Part shown: in pieces, positions 9,259-17,130 of the stretch
How positions within the stretch are numbered: the first letter of the stretch is position 1
Layout of the letters: each line of letters begins with the position of its first letter
Assembly: GCA_002341185.1 (NCBI GenBank)
Contig: DDNP01000026.1
Span: forward strand, 123,795 to 187,794
DNA: 64,000 nucleotides
Reading direction: 5' to 3'
Source of the DNA: Candidatus Neomicrothrix sp. UBA2517
GTDB taxonomy: Bacteria; Actinomycetota; Acidimicrobiia; Acidimicrobiales; UBA8592
Translations under genes and position numbers: made by a program
Notes under the pieces: model-generated
Databases searched by the model: none
What the model was told of the DNA's origin: nothing
What the model saw: the letters and a program-made list of their open reading frames with translations, nothing else

Positions 9259-9707
9259 GAATTATCGGGCTTGACTTAGGTTCTAAAAGAATAGGAGTTG
9301 CCTTAAGTAATTCCGACTTAACTGTTGCAACACCATACGAAGTCATATATCGGACAGGAAAAATTGAACAAGATCACCTAGCTATTCTAAAGATCATAGA
9401 CGAGTGGGAGATAGAAAGAATCATAGTGGGATTACCTCTTTCGCTAGATGGAACTTTTGGTCCTTCAGCTAAATCAATTAAGGCTGAGATAGAAGAACTT
9501 AAAGGCGTGACAGATGTACGTATTGAAACATTTGATGAGCGCTTCACAACTGTTACAGCCGAACAACTACTTATTGAACAAAACGTAAGACGGAAAAGAA
9601 GAAAAAGCCTCGTAGATATGGTGGCGGCCTCGATAATTCTACAAGGATGGATTGACTCCCTCAACAATTCTAGAACTGCATCAAATTTGGAATCATCAAA
9701 TGAGTGA
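9255..9707 (+). CDS. ruvX: Putative Holliday junction resolvase RuvX/YqgF
   Basis: RNase H-fold nuclease family implicated in Holliday junction resolution and pre-16S rRNA 5' maturation. The 150-residue sequence opens with the typical first strand and catalytic Asp (RIIGLDLGSKRIGVALS), has IIVGLPLSLDGT in the middle, the FDERFTTVTAE segment near 95, and a C-terminal VDMVAASIILQGW that supplies the final acidic residue. The start is a GTG overlapping the alaS stop by 4 nt. Its 3' end overlaps the mltG start by 8 nt. alaS-ruvX-mltG is a conserved actinobacterial order. Confidence 0.93.
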   Translation: MRIIGLDLGSKRIGVALSNSDLTVATPYEVIYRTGKIEQDHLAILKIIDEWEIERIIVGLPLSLDGTFGPSAKSIKAEIEELKGVTDVRIETFDERFTTVTAEQLLIEQNVRRKRRKSLVDMVAASIILQGWIDSLNNSRTASNLESSNE

Positions 9708-11010
9708 AGATAAAGAACAAACCGAAGGTTCAGACTCCCTTAATGATTCGGTTTATCCTGACTCTCCTTCCAGTAGCCCAGATCAACAAAGTCCTGAAAC
9801 CCCGTATAAAAATTTTTTTTTAGGCGCACATGCTGAAACTAATGAATCTGGAGATCAGGAAGGTACAACTCCTAGAAACGTCTATCCACAAGATATTCCT
9901 CCTTGGTATGAGGACGAATATTATGATGATCGAGATTGGGAACGCCTTCCAAGAAGAACAAGCACAGCAATACGGTTCGGAGTATTCGTAGCTATCCTGC
10001 TACTTCTTTCTTTTACAACTTACAGTTTCGTTAAAGGTTGGGTAGATAACCAACTTGACCCACCTGGAGAACCAGGTATAGCGATAACAATAGAAATCCC
10101 TCAAGGAGCAACTGCAGATGATATTGCAAGAATCCTTGCTGAAAATGATGTCGTCGCTAATGCAACAGTCTTTCGTTACTACTTGAGATTCAAAAGTAGC
10201 TCTGATTTCCAAGCTGGTATTTACACTTTTCAATTAAATAGTTCAGTTTGGGATGTCAAAAACAGTTTGTTAGCTGGACCAATGGAAATTCCTGATGACA
10301 GATTTTTTGTGACCATCCCCGAAGGTCTTACTCTTGTAGAAATGCAAGAAACACTTCTCAACCAGTTACCCGACTTTAGTCCTGAAGAACTTAAGCAAGC
10401 TATTGAAAGTTCCGAAACTCCATCGAGTCTTGGATTCTCGTTGCGCTTCATTAAAGAAGGGATATTTTTCCCGGAAACATATGATATTGATGCAACATCA
10501 CTTAACAATGAACAGAATCTTCTATCGAGAATGGTGGCACAGTTTGATATAGTCGCGACTGAAACTGGGCTCTCAAATCCTCCTACGAATTTAGGGGTAA
10601 GCCCTTATGAAATTTTAATTATCGCATCACTTATAGAAGAGGAAGCTGCATTAGAAGAAGAAAGAGCAAAAATAGCTAGAGTCATATACAACAGGTTAGA
10701 AAATAGTATTCCTCTGGGGATTGATGCCACCATAGTCTACGCACTTGGAGGAGATAGAGAGCTAACGCTCACTGACCTGGCAGTTGATTCTCCCTATAAC
10801 ACAAGGCTTGTGTCGGGCTTGCCACCAACTCCGATAAGTGCCCCTGGAAGGGCATCGATCGAAGCGGCCCTTGAGCCTGCCCAAGGCGATTGGATCTTTT
10901 ATGTCCGAACAGACGAGTTTGGTATAGGATCGCATACTTTTGCCATCACACAAGAGGAGTTCAACGCGGCTGTTTCGATATGCGTAGAAAGAGACCTTGG
11001 CTGTGGTTAA
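9700..11010 (+). CDS. mltG: Endolytic murein transglycosylase MltG
   Basis: Cleaves nascent glycan strands at the outer face of the cytoplasmic membrane. The 436-residue protein has an acidic, Pro/Ser-rich cytoplasmic N-terminus (about 1-88), one membrane segment (FGVFVAILLLLSFTTYSFV, about 91-112) and an extracytoplasmic YceG domain. The catalytic-glutamate region is IIASLIEEEA near 310, followed by NRLENSIPLGIDATIVYALG and the closing GLPPTPISAPG. The ATG at 9700 fits better than a TTG at 9652 because the extra 16 codons lie entirely within ruvX. The 3' end overlaps aroE. Confidence 0.94.
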   Translation: MSEDKEQTEGSDSLNDSVYPDSPSSSPDQQSPETPYKNFFLGAHAETNESGDQEGTTPRNVYPQDIPPWYEDEYYDDRDWERLPRRTSTAIRFGVFVAILLLLSFTTYSFVKGWVDNQLDPPGEPGIAITIEIPQGATADDIARILAENDVVANATVFRYYLRFKSSSDFQAGIYTFQLNSSVWDVKNSLLAGPMEIPDDRFFVTIPEGLTLVEMQETLLNQLPDFSPEELKQAIESSETPSSLGFSLRFIKEGIFFPETYDIDATSLNNEQNLLSRMVAQFDIVATETGLSNPPTNLGVSPYEILIIASLIEEEAALEEERAKIARVIYNRLENSIPLGIDATIVYALGGDRELTLTDLAVDSPYNTRLVSGLPPTPISAPGRASIEAALEPAQGDWIFYVRTDEFGIGSHTFAITQEEFNAAVSICVERDLGCG

Positions 11011-11851
11011 GTTTCCTGAAAACAATGAACCTGAATTCATTGCTGCTGTTGTAGGCAAGCCAATAGCGCATTCACTCTCCCCACTCATACATAACACTGC
11101 ATTTAAGCAAGAGAAATTAAATTGGATTTACCATGCAATAGAAGTCTCGGAAAATGAAATAAGTGAATGTATAGCTGCAGTCAGGGAAAAAAATATCCGC
11201 GGTTTATCTGTAACAATGCCTTTGAAAGAAGTCTTAATTCCCCATTTGGATGGTTTAACCGAGACCGCTAAAAAATTGAACGCAGTCAACTGCGTCTTTT
11301 GGGATGGAGATGACCTCATAGGTGATAATACGGATGGCGACGGTTTCGTCAACGCTTTGAAGTCGCAACTCAATGAACCGCTCACTGAAAAGACTCTAGC
11401 GATCGTTGGAGCTGGAGGTGCAGCCCGTTCTGTCATTTATAGTTTGGGAAAGAACTCGGCAAAAGAGATCATTGTTGTCAACAGAAGTAAGCAGAAAGCC
11501 GAGAAAGCTGCTTGCCTTGGAGGGCCTAATTCAAGAGTCGGTAATTATGAAGATCTTGCTGCATGCGATGTTATTGTGAACTCAACACCGCTTGGAATGA
11601 CCGGCACAGTTACAGAAGGATTGCTACCAGTCCCAATTAAGTTTCTGTCTGCAAACCAATCTGTAATAGATCTTGTCTATAACCCCATTGAGACAGAGTT
11701 TCTTCGTCAGGCAAAACTTTTGGGTGCAGTAACTTTCTCAGGTTTGGGAATGTTGATACATCAGGCCCTTTTACAGTTTCAACGTTGGACAGGCAAGAAT
11801 GCATCAATTCCAGATATTGAAAATATTGTTTCCAACGCAATTGATCAATAA
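10997..11851 (+). CDS. aroE: Shikimate dehydrogenase
   Basis: NADP-dependent reduction of 3-dehydroshikimate to shikimate in the chorismate pathway. Key segments are the substrate-binding SLSPLIHN near residue 25, VTMPLKE with the catalytic Lys near 75, DNTDGDGF near 110, the nucleotide-binding GAGGAARSV near 140 followed by NRSKQKAE, and NSTPLGM. The length of about 284 aa is normal. TTG at 10997 and GTG at 11003 are both possible starts and overlap the mltG stop. The neighbouring aroB and aroQ supply the two preceding pathway steps; aroK and aroC are not in this cluster. Confidence 0.94.
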   Translation: MAVVKFPENNEPEFIAAVVGKPIAHSLSPLIHNTAFKQEKLNWIYHAIEVSENEISECIAAVREKNIRGLSVTMPLKEVLIPHLDGLTETAKKLNAVNCVFWDGDDLIGDNTDGDGFVNALKSQLNEPLTEKTLAIVGAGGAARSVIYSLGKNSAKEIIVVNRSKQKAEKAACLGGPNSRVGNYEDLAACDVIVNSTPLGMTGTVTEGLLPVPIKFLSANQSVIDLVYNPIETEFLRQAKLLGAVTFSGLGMLIHQALLQFQRWTGKNASIPDIENIVSNAIDQ

Positions 11852-11905
11852 CACTTCTGAGGTTAACTCCCTGCAAAAGCTAATTTGGATGACTACTCTC
11901 ATAGT

Positions 11906-12916
11906 ATGAACATGAAAGCCATCAAAGTTGACCTAGCTGAGAGAAGTTACCCTGTTTTAGTAGGTGAAAACTGTTTGGGGGAAGTGGAAAGATATCTTCC
12001 TAGTTCAGCAAAAAGAGTCGCTATTGTTACACAAGAACAGATAGGTATTGATCTCCAAATAGAAAAGAACCACAAAGTTTTCACAATAGGAACAGGCGAG
12101 ACCTCTAAATCTATAGATTCAGTAATTGCATTATGTCGCTCATGGGTTGACTGGGGGTTAACTCGTTCAGACATAGTCATTGGTTTGGGTGGAGGAATGG
12201 TTACTGATATTGCAGCTTTCGCTGCTTCGATCTATCACAGAGGCCTTGAGGTAATTAATGTTCCAACAACTTTGCTTGGGATGGTTGATGCCGCAATTGG
12301 AGGGAAAACGGGAGCCAACCTTCCTGAGGGGAAGAACTTAATTGGAACATTTTGGCAGCCGAAAGCCGTCATATGTGATGTTGACACGCTTCAAACTCTT
12401 CCAGAGCGAGAATGGAAATGCGGGTATGGGGAAGTCGCTAAATACCATTTCCTCGGTGCAGATGATATGAGGGGCTTTTCGCTGATTGACACAGTGATGG
12501 AGTGCGTCAAAGTCAAAACAAGGATTGTTGCTGAAGATGAGCGAGAGGCAGGAACACGAGCAATTCTTAATTATGGCCATACGTTAGCTCATGCGATTGA
12601 ACTTGAAAATGGATTTGCGTTAGCTCATGGTGAGGCCGTAGCGGTGGGTATTCGTTATGCTGCCCAAGTTGCATTTCACATGGGCCGCATCGGAGAGGAG
12701 CGAGTTGCATATCACGAGGAAATCCTCAATCACTATGGCCTACAAATGAAGTTGGGGGAAAGGATTGATCCTCAAAGAGCTCTTTTGCTTTTCTCCAGGG
12801 ATAAAAAGTCCAAGCCTGGGTTGTTCACATTTGTTTTAGATGGAGACTTAGGTGTAGAACCTGTGTCTTTTTACGATGGTAATATACTAGTGAAAGCTTT
12901 GGAGGTCGTTCAATGA
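11906..12916 (+). CDS. aroB: 3-Dehydroquinate synthase
   Basis: Converts DAHP to 3-dehydroquinate using NAD and a divalent metal. Visible motifs are the NAD-binding GLGGGMVTDIAAF, VPTTLLGMVDAAIGGKTG, the metal-ligand Glu in GYGEVAK, and the two metal-ligand His residues in NYGHTLAHAIE and LAHGEAVAVG. The length of 336 aa is slightly short but complete. An upstream TTG at 11885 would add seven residues with no family match; ATG at 11906 or 11912 is preferred. The stop overlaps aroQ in ATGA. Confidence 0.95.
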   Translation: MNMKAIKVDLAERSYPVLVGENCLGEVERYLPSSAKRVAIVTQEQIGIDLQIEKNHKVFTIGTGETSKSIDSVIALCRSWVDWGLTRSDIVIGLGGGMVTDIAAFAASIYHRGLEVINVPTTLLGMVDAAIGGKTGANLPEGKNLIGTFWQPKAVICDVDTLQTLPEREWKCGYGEVAKYHFLGADDMRGFSLIDTVMECVKVKTRIVAEDEREAGTRAILNYGHTLAHAIELENGFALAHGEAVAVGIRYAAQVAFHMGRIGEERVAYHEEILNHYGLQMKLGERIDPQRALLLFSRDKKSKPGLFTFVLDGDLGVEPVSFYDGNILVKALEVVQ

Positions 12917-13350
12917 ATTCAATCTTGTTATTAATGGGGCCTAATCTCAACATGCTTGGAGAACGAGAGCCGGAAATTTACGGGTCAGAGACGATTCAAG
13001 AACACGTTAATGAAGCGAAAAGAGTTGCGGATGAATTTGGTTATGAATTAGCGCACTTCCAGTCAAATAATGAAGGAGACCTGGTAGATAGAATTCAGAA
13101 AGCTAGATCAAAGCATATGGGGATCATTATTAACCCCGGTGCGCTCACTCACTACGGGTGGTCAATTCATGATGCGTTGGTCGCATTCAACGGGGTGATC
13201 ATTGAAATGCATTTATCCAACCCGAATCAACGAGAACCTTGGAGACATACTTCTGTTGTTGCCCCTGTTGCGGATGGGTCAATCGTTGGGTTTGGAATAC
13301 ATGGATATGAATTATCAATTAGAGCTTTGCACCAGATAATTGAAAAATAA
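12913..13350 (+). CDS. aroQ: 3-Dehydroquinate dehydratase, type II
   Basis: Removes water from 3-dehydroquinate to give 3-dehydroshikimate. The 145-residue size and motifs fit the dodecameric type II enzyme: MGPNLNMLGEREPEIYG with the catalytic Arg and Tyr, FQSNNEG, NPGALTHYGWSIHDAL, and EMHLSNPNQREPWRH with the catalytic His, then GFGIHGY. It overlaps aroB by 4 nt and the downstream peptidase start by 1 nt, as expected for a tightly coupled operon. Confidence 0.95.
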   Translation: MNSILLLMGPNLNMLGEREPEIYGSETIQEHVNEAKRVADEFGYELAHFQSNNEGDLVDRIQKARSKHMGIIINPGALTHYGWSIHDALVAFNGVIIEMHLSNPNQREPWRHTSVVAPVADGSIVGFGIHGYELSIRALHQIIEK

Positions 13351-14450
13351 TGGGAAATGAACATGGGATGACATCTCGATCTCAAAGAGTTCTCAAAATT
13401 AGAAATTGGATTAACCAGTATGACTCTTGTTTTATAGCAACTGACACTTATGCAATCAGATGGTTAACGGGGTTCACAGGGTCGAACGGGTTATTGTTCC
13501 TAGATCAGAATCACATGACGTTGTTTACTGACTCAAGGTATGAAAATCAAGCAGCTATTGAGTTAGCGAGATTCGGTGCAAAATCCAATTGTGTTGTAGG
13601 TCCAAATCCAATGCGATCAATTGCCGATCTATCAAAAGGTAAAAATATTTTTATTGATAGCGAAAAGTGTTCTTGGGCAAAAAAAGAGGAGATTGAAAGC
13701 CAAATAGAAGGAGAAATCGTTGATGCACATGACTTCTGTTTCAGCTTGAGAGGGATAAAGGACAAGAGCGAAATAGATAAGATCAAAACTGCTGCTGAAA
13801 TTACATGTCGAGCTCTAGATCGCTCCCTCGCTGAACTCGATGAACAAACAACCGAAAAGGAGTTAGCTGGAAAAATAGAGTATTACATGGCTCTAGAAGG
13901 AGCATCGAATGTGGCATACCCTCCAATAGTTGCAGCTGGTTCAAACAGTGCTCTTCCTCATGCACGTCCCACCGGACAACGTATCCTTACCCAAGATATT
14001 TTGCTTGTGGATATTGGAGCAAATTACAAAGGGTATTGTTCTGATATGACCAGAATGATTCCACTATCAACAATGAGTGCAGAACAAAAGCATGTTTCAC
14101 AGATAGTGCTTGATGCTCAACGGAAAGCCATAGAAGCTATACGCCCGGGTATTATGGCAAAGGAAATTGATGGAATTTGCCGAGATGCATTAAATGATAA
14201 GGGTTTTGGTGACAGATTTCTACATGGAACTGGGCATGGTGTGGGTCTAGAGATTCATGAATTCCCAAGGATAAACAGCAGAAGCGAAGATTTAATTCAA
14301 GAAGGCATGGTTATTACAGTGGAACCCGGAATCTACTTGGAAGACTCATTTGGGATTCGTTGGGAAGATTTGTTTCTAGTAACAGACACTGGAGTTGAAT
14401 ACTTAACTAACTACGGGAAACTCACACAACTAGATGAAACTCAGGGTTAG
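13350..14450 (+). CDS. Xaa-Pro peptidase, M24 family
   Basis: Cytoplasmic dinuclear metallopeptidase that cuts next to proline. The N-terminal creatinase-like domain (about 1-130) precedes the pita-bread catalytic domain. All five metal ligands are visible: two Asp in LLVDIGANYKGYCSDMTRM, His in HGTGHGVGLEIHEFP, Glu in TVEPGIYLE and Glu in IRWEDLFLV. At 366 aa it has the size of PepQ/YpdF-like enzymes rather than the longer PepP. Such a gene lies immediately before efp in many Gram-positive genomes. The ATG at 13350 overlaps the aroQ stop by 1 nt; ATG at 13368 is an alternative. Confidence 0.92.
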   Translation: MGNEHGMTSRSQRVLKIRNWINQYDSCFIATDTYAIRWLTGFTGSNGLLFLDQNHMTLFTDSRYENQAAIELARFGAKSNCVVGPNPMRSIADLSKGKNIFIDSEKCSWAKKEEIESQIEGEIVDAHDFCFSLRGIKDKSEIDKIKTAAEITCRALDRSLAELDEQTTEKELAGKIEYYMALEGASNVAYPPIVAAGSNSALPHARPTGQRILTQDILLVDIGANYKGYCSDMTRMIPLSTMSAEQKHVSQIVLDAQRKAIEAIRPGIMAKEIDGICRDALNDKGFGDRFLHGTGHGVGLEIHEFPRINSRSEDLIQEGMVITVEPGIYLEDSFGIRWEDLFLVTDTGVEYLTNYGKLTQLDETQG

Positions 14451-14480
14451 AGTGGTAAATCGACAGTAAAGGATTTATAC

Positions 14481-15044
14481 ATGGCTTCCATATCTACAAA
14501 TGATTTCAAAAATGGTTGGACAGTGATGGTAGACGGGAACTTAATGCAGATTGTTGAGTTTCAACATGTAAAGCCGGGTAAGGGGCCAGCATTCGTAAGG
14601 ACAAAAATAAAAAACGTTAGAACCGGGTCTGTGATAGAAAAAACCTTCCGAGCTGGCGAATCACTAGAGCGTGTGAACATTGACAAGCGCGAGATGCAGT
14701 ATCTATACAGGGATGGATCTGACCTTGTCTTTATGGATAACGAAACTTACGAACAAATTAATGTTTCCCCTGAAGCTGTTGGAGAGCTTCCAAATTACCT
14801 AATTGAGTCAAAAACCGCTGTCTTGCTCATGTTCGGAAGTGAAATTGTGGGAACAGAAATCTCGGCATCAGTAGAGTTAGTAATTGCTGAGACTGAGCCT
14901 GGTATACAAGGGGATAGAGTCTCCGGTGCAACAAAACCAGCTGTTCTTGAGACTGGTTTGACAGTCCAGGTTCCTTTATTTCTTGAGACTGGTGAAAAGA
15001 TCAAAGTAGATACCCGAACAGGTTCTTATATGAGCAGAGCTTGA
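14481..15044 (+). CDS. efp: Elongation factor P
   Basis: Binds between the P and E sites of the ribosome and relieves stalling on polyproline. It has the three-domain EF-P length (187 aa). The tip loop reads KPGKGP with Lys34 at the apex, the palindromic PGKGP form described in actinobacteria, where Lys is reported to work without the post-translational modification used in E. coli; that is family knowledge, not shown here. The C-terminal signature TGLTVQVPLFLETGEKIKVD is intact. It is followed directly by nusB; no epmA/epmB is seen. Confidence 0.97.
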   Translation: MASISTNDFKNGWTVMVDGNLMQIVEFQHVKPGKGPAFVRTKIKNVRTGSVIEKTFRAGESLERVNIDKREMQYLYRDGSDLVFMDNETYEQINVSPEAVGELPNYLIESKTAVLLMFGSEIVGTEISASVELVIAETEPGIQGDRVSGATKPAVLETGLTVQVPLFLETGEKIKVDTRTGSYMSRA

Positions 15045-15055
15045 ATATCAATAAT

Positions 15056-15511
15056 ATGGAATCTAATACCACAAGCGAACTTCCTGAAGATACACCAGAC
15101 TACATCATTCAACGTCGCCATAGTAGAGAAACAGTGTTAGGGGTGATTTACGAATCGGAATCTAAGTCTAAGGATTTAGCTGATATGCCACATGAGATGC
15201 CAGTCCAACTTGATGGCCATGCTAAAGAGATACTTGACTCGCTTATAGATAACTTGGAAATAATTGATTCCCTTATTAGCAAGACTAGTCATAAGTGGGA
15301 TATCGACCGAATGCCGCTCGTTGATCTAGCAATTTTGCGAATAGCTGTTCTCGAGATAAAAAACTTTGAATCTATTCCTGCTGCGGTAATTGTTAGTGAA
15401 GCGGTTGAATTAGCAACTAAATACTCTACCGAGGCCTCTAGCTCCTTTATCAACGGGGTGCTTGCAGGAATCTGCGCTTCTCTCCGCCCTGACGAGAAAG
15501 TAAATCAATAA
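15056..15511 (+). CDS. nusB: Transcription antitermination factor NusB
   Basis: Binds boxA RNA with S10 during rRNA-operon antitermination. The all-helical NusB fold is recognisable from RRHSRETVLGVIYESES near residue 22, WDIDRMPLVDLAILRIAVLE, then IPAAVIVSEAVELATKYS and FINGVLAGI. The N-terminus has an acidic extension of about 20 residues. ATG at 15056 is preferred over a TTG at 15041 that overlaps the efp stop. A boxA-like sequence, its likely RNA target, occurs near the right end of this window. Confidence 0.93.
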   Translation: MESNTTSELPEDTPDYIIQRRHSRETVLGVIYESESKSKDLADMPHEMPVQLDGHAKEILDSLIDNLEIIDSLISKTSHKWDIDRMPLVDLAILRIAVLEIKNFESIPAAVIVSEAVELATKYSTEASSSFINGVLAGICASLRPDEKVNQ

Positions 15512-15575
15512 TGATTTTTTCTGCTTGCATGCTAAAGACTAGAAGTGGTGATAGTTTGTAGGAAACCGTAAATTG

Positions 15576-15597
15576 AGTCCGGTGAGGCTCGAACGGA
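15576..15597 (+). promoter_or_regulatory. PyrR-binding RNA element (anti-antiterminator type)
   Basis: AGTCCGGTGAGGCT at 15576-15589 fits the conserved PyrR-binding sequence ARUCCNGNGAGGYU at every position. TCCG (15578-15581) pairs with CGGA (15594-15597) to close the hairpin. The 3' strand of that stem runs into the Shine-Dalgarno-like GGAG at 15595, so bound PyrR would also cover the ribosome site of the following frame. PyrR bound to UMP is expected to stabilise this hairpin and repress the operon. Confidence 0.85.
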
Positions 15598-15610
15598 GAA
15601 AGGTGCCGAG

Positions 15611-16186
15611 ATGGCCGATCCAGAACGACCAGACACGCCCCTGCATGGGGGCGTTTTTTATGCTCGTTCTGAGATTATGAATGCTGATGGAGTGAGACGG
15701 GCTCTTTGGAGGATGTCTCATGAAATATTGGAACAGAATCGTGGTCTTTCGAATCTAGTACTTGTTGGTTTAGAGACTGGTGGAGTGCATTTAGCGCGTA
15801 AATTAGCTGAAAATCTTTTGGAAATTGAAAAGCAAGATGTGCCAGTCGGAACTTTAAATGTTGCCTTCTATCGAGATGACATCGGTATTCGTCAAGTTAT
15901 TCCGGGAAATCCCACTGAATTGTCATTTGATTTGTCCTCCCAAATTGTTGTTTTAGTTGATGATGTGTTGTTCACGGGGAGAACAATTAGGGCTGCGATG
16001 GATGCAATAGTTGACTTTGGTCGTCCCGCAGCTGTACAACTGGCGGTAATGATTGATCGCGGTCACCGCGAGCTTCCAATTCGGCCTGATTATGTAGGGA
16101 AAAATGTTCCAACGAGAAGAGACGAAGTAGTTGATGTAACAGAAAGCGGCGTTCTTTTAGGCGTGATGGGTGGTGTTGATCCTTGA
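15611..16186 (+). CDS. pyrR: PyrR, pyrimidine operon attenuator / UPRTase
   Basis: UMP-responsive RNA-binding regulator of the pyr operon, related to phosphoribosyltransferases. The PRPP-binding loop VVLVDDVLFTGRTIRAAMDA is clear, as are LVGLETGGVHLA and the C-terminal VVDVTESGVLL. The family N-terminus aligns from NADGVRRALWRMSHEIL. The start is uncertain. ATG at 15611 has a good SD (GGAGAAAGG), but its first 16 codons contain a complete intrinsic terminator. ATG at 15677 (in frame, codon 23) matches the family start but has only a weak GAG before it. The stop overlaps the pyrB TTG by 4 nt. Confidence 0.92.
   Translation: MADPERPDTPLHGGVFYARSEIMNADGVRRALWRMSHEILEQNRGLSNLVLVGLETGGVHLARKLAENLLEIEKQDVPVGTLNVAFYRDDIGIRQVIPGNPTELSFDLSSQIVVLVDDVLFTGRTIRAAMDAIVDFGRPAAVQLAVMIDRGHRELPIRPDYVGKNVPTRRDEVVDVTESGVLLGVMGGVDP
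15635..15659 (+). terminator. Intrinsic terminator of the pyr attenuator
   Basis: A 7-bp stem ACGCCCC/GGGGCGT with a 6-nt loop runs into six T residues (15654-15659). It lies 38 nt downstream of the PyrR-binding hairpin, where an attenuator terminator is expected, but inside the frame that begins at 15611. Confidence 0.85.
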
Positions 16187-17130
16187 CAGCTAAGCATATC
16201 CGAGGCATTGATGACTTAGGAAAGTCTGGAATTGAAGATATTCTGTCTTTGAGTGATCATTTCCATGAAGTAAACGCTCGCCGAATCCCCAAAGTGCCTG
16301 CGCTGAGGGGGAAAACTATTGCGTTATTGTTCTATGAAGATTCCACACGAACCAGATTGAGTTTCGAAACAGCTTCAAAACGACTTTCAGCAGACACATT
16401 GAATTTCAGTATTGCATCGTCCTCTGTGAAGAAAGGTGAAAGCCTTAGAGACACCATAGAAACGGTTTCCGCAATGGGAGTTGACGCAATAGTGGTAAGG
16501 CATGGGTCCTCGGGAGTTCCATGGTTGCTACCTCGTTGGACTGACGTAGCAATTATCAATGCAGGGGATGGTGCACACGAGCACCCTACTCAAGCTTTAC
16601 TCGATTGCTACACCATAAGAAATCAAATAGGAAGCCTTGTTGGAAAGAAAATATCAATAGTTGGTGATGTTAGGCACTCCCGAGTTGCTCGATCTAATGT
16701 GAAAGCCTTTTTGGCTTTGGGGGCATCAGTTACCCTTGTTGCTCCTAAAACCTTAATGCCAGTAGAGGTGGAATCATGGGAGGTTGAGACCACAGATCAA
16801 TTCGATTCAATAATTGGGGAATCAGATGTTCTCTATATGTTAAGAATGCAACTTGAGCGCCAGCAGAACTCTTTCGTTCCATCTCTCAGAGAATATGCAA
16901 ATGAATACGGGCTTACGGAATCAAGAGCAAAAGAAATGAAGTCAGAATCTTTGATCATGCACCCTGGCCCAATGAATAGGGGAGTTGAGATTAGCGGCAA
17001 CGTTCCAGAACTTTCTCAATCAGTCATAACTGATCAGGTAGCTAATGGGGTAATCATTAGGATGAGTGCTCTTTATCATCTTCTTGGGTCTGGGAGCGAA
17101 AATAATCTTGAAAGTTATGTCGATGAGTAA
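16183..17130 (+). CDS. pyrB: Aspartate carbamoyltransferase catalytic subunit
   Basis: Joins carbamoyl phosphate and aspartate to form carbamoyl aspartate. The carbamoyl-phosphate motif FYEDSTRTRLSFE lies near residue 50, the active-site Lys region SVKKGESL near 85, HPTQALLDCYTI near 133 and HPGPMNRGVEI near 260. The length of 315 aa is normal. The start is a TTG overlapping pyrR by 4 nt, and the 3' end overlaps the dihydroorotase-like gene by 8-14 nt. No pyrI regulatory gene is present. The next gene encodes a degenerate dihydroorotase, which in pseudomonads is a structural partner of the ATCase. Confidence 0.95.
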   Translation: MTAKHIRGIDDLGKSGIEDILSLSDHFHEVNARRIPKVPALRGKTIALLFYEDSTRTRLSFETASKRLSADTLNFSIASSSVKKGESLRDTIETVSAMGVDAIVVRHGSSGVPWLLPRWTDVAIINAGDGAHEHPTQALLDCYTIRNQIGSLVGKKISIVGDVRHSRVARSNVKAFLALGASVTLVAPKTLMPVEVESWEVETTDQFDSIIGESDVLYMLRMQLERQQNSFVPSLREYANEYGLTESRAKEMKSESLIMHPGPMNRGVEISGNVPELSQSVITDQVANGVIIRMSALYHLLGSGSENNLESYVDE

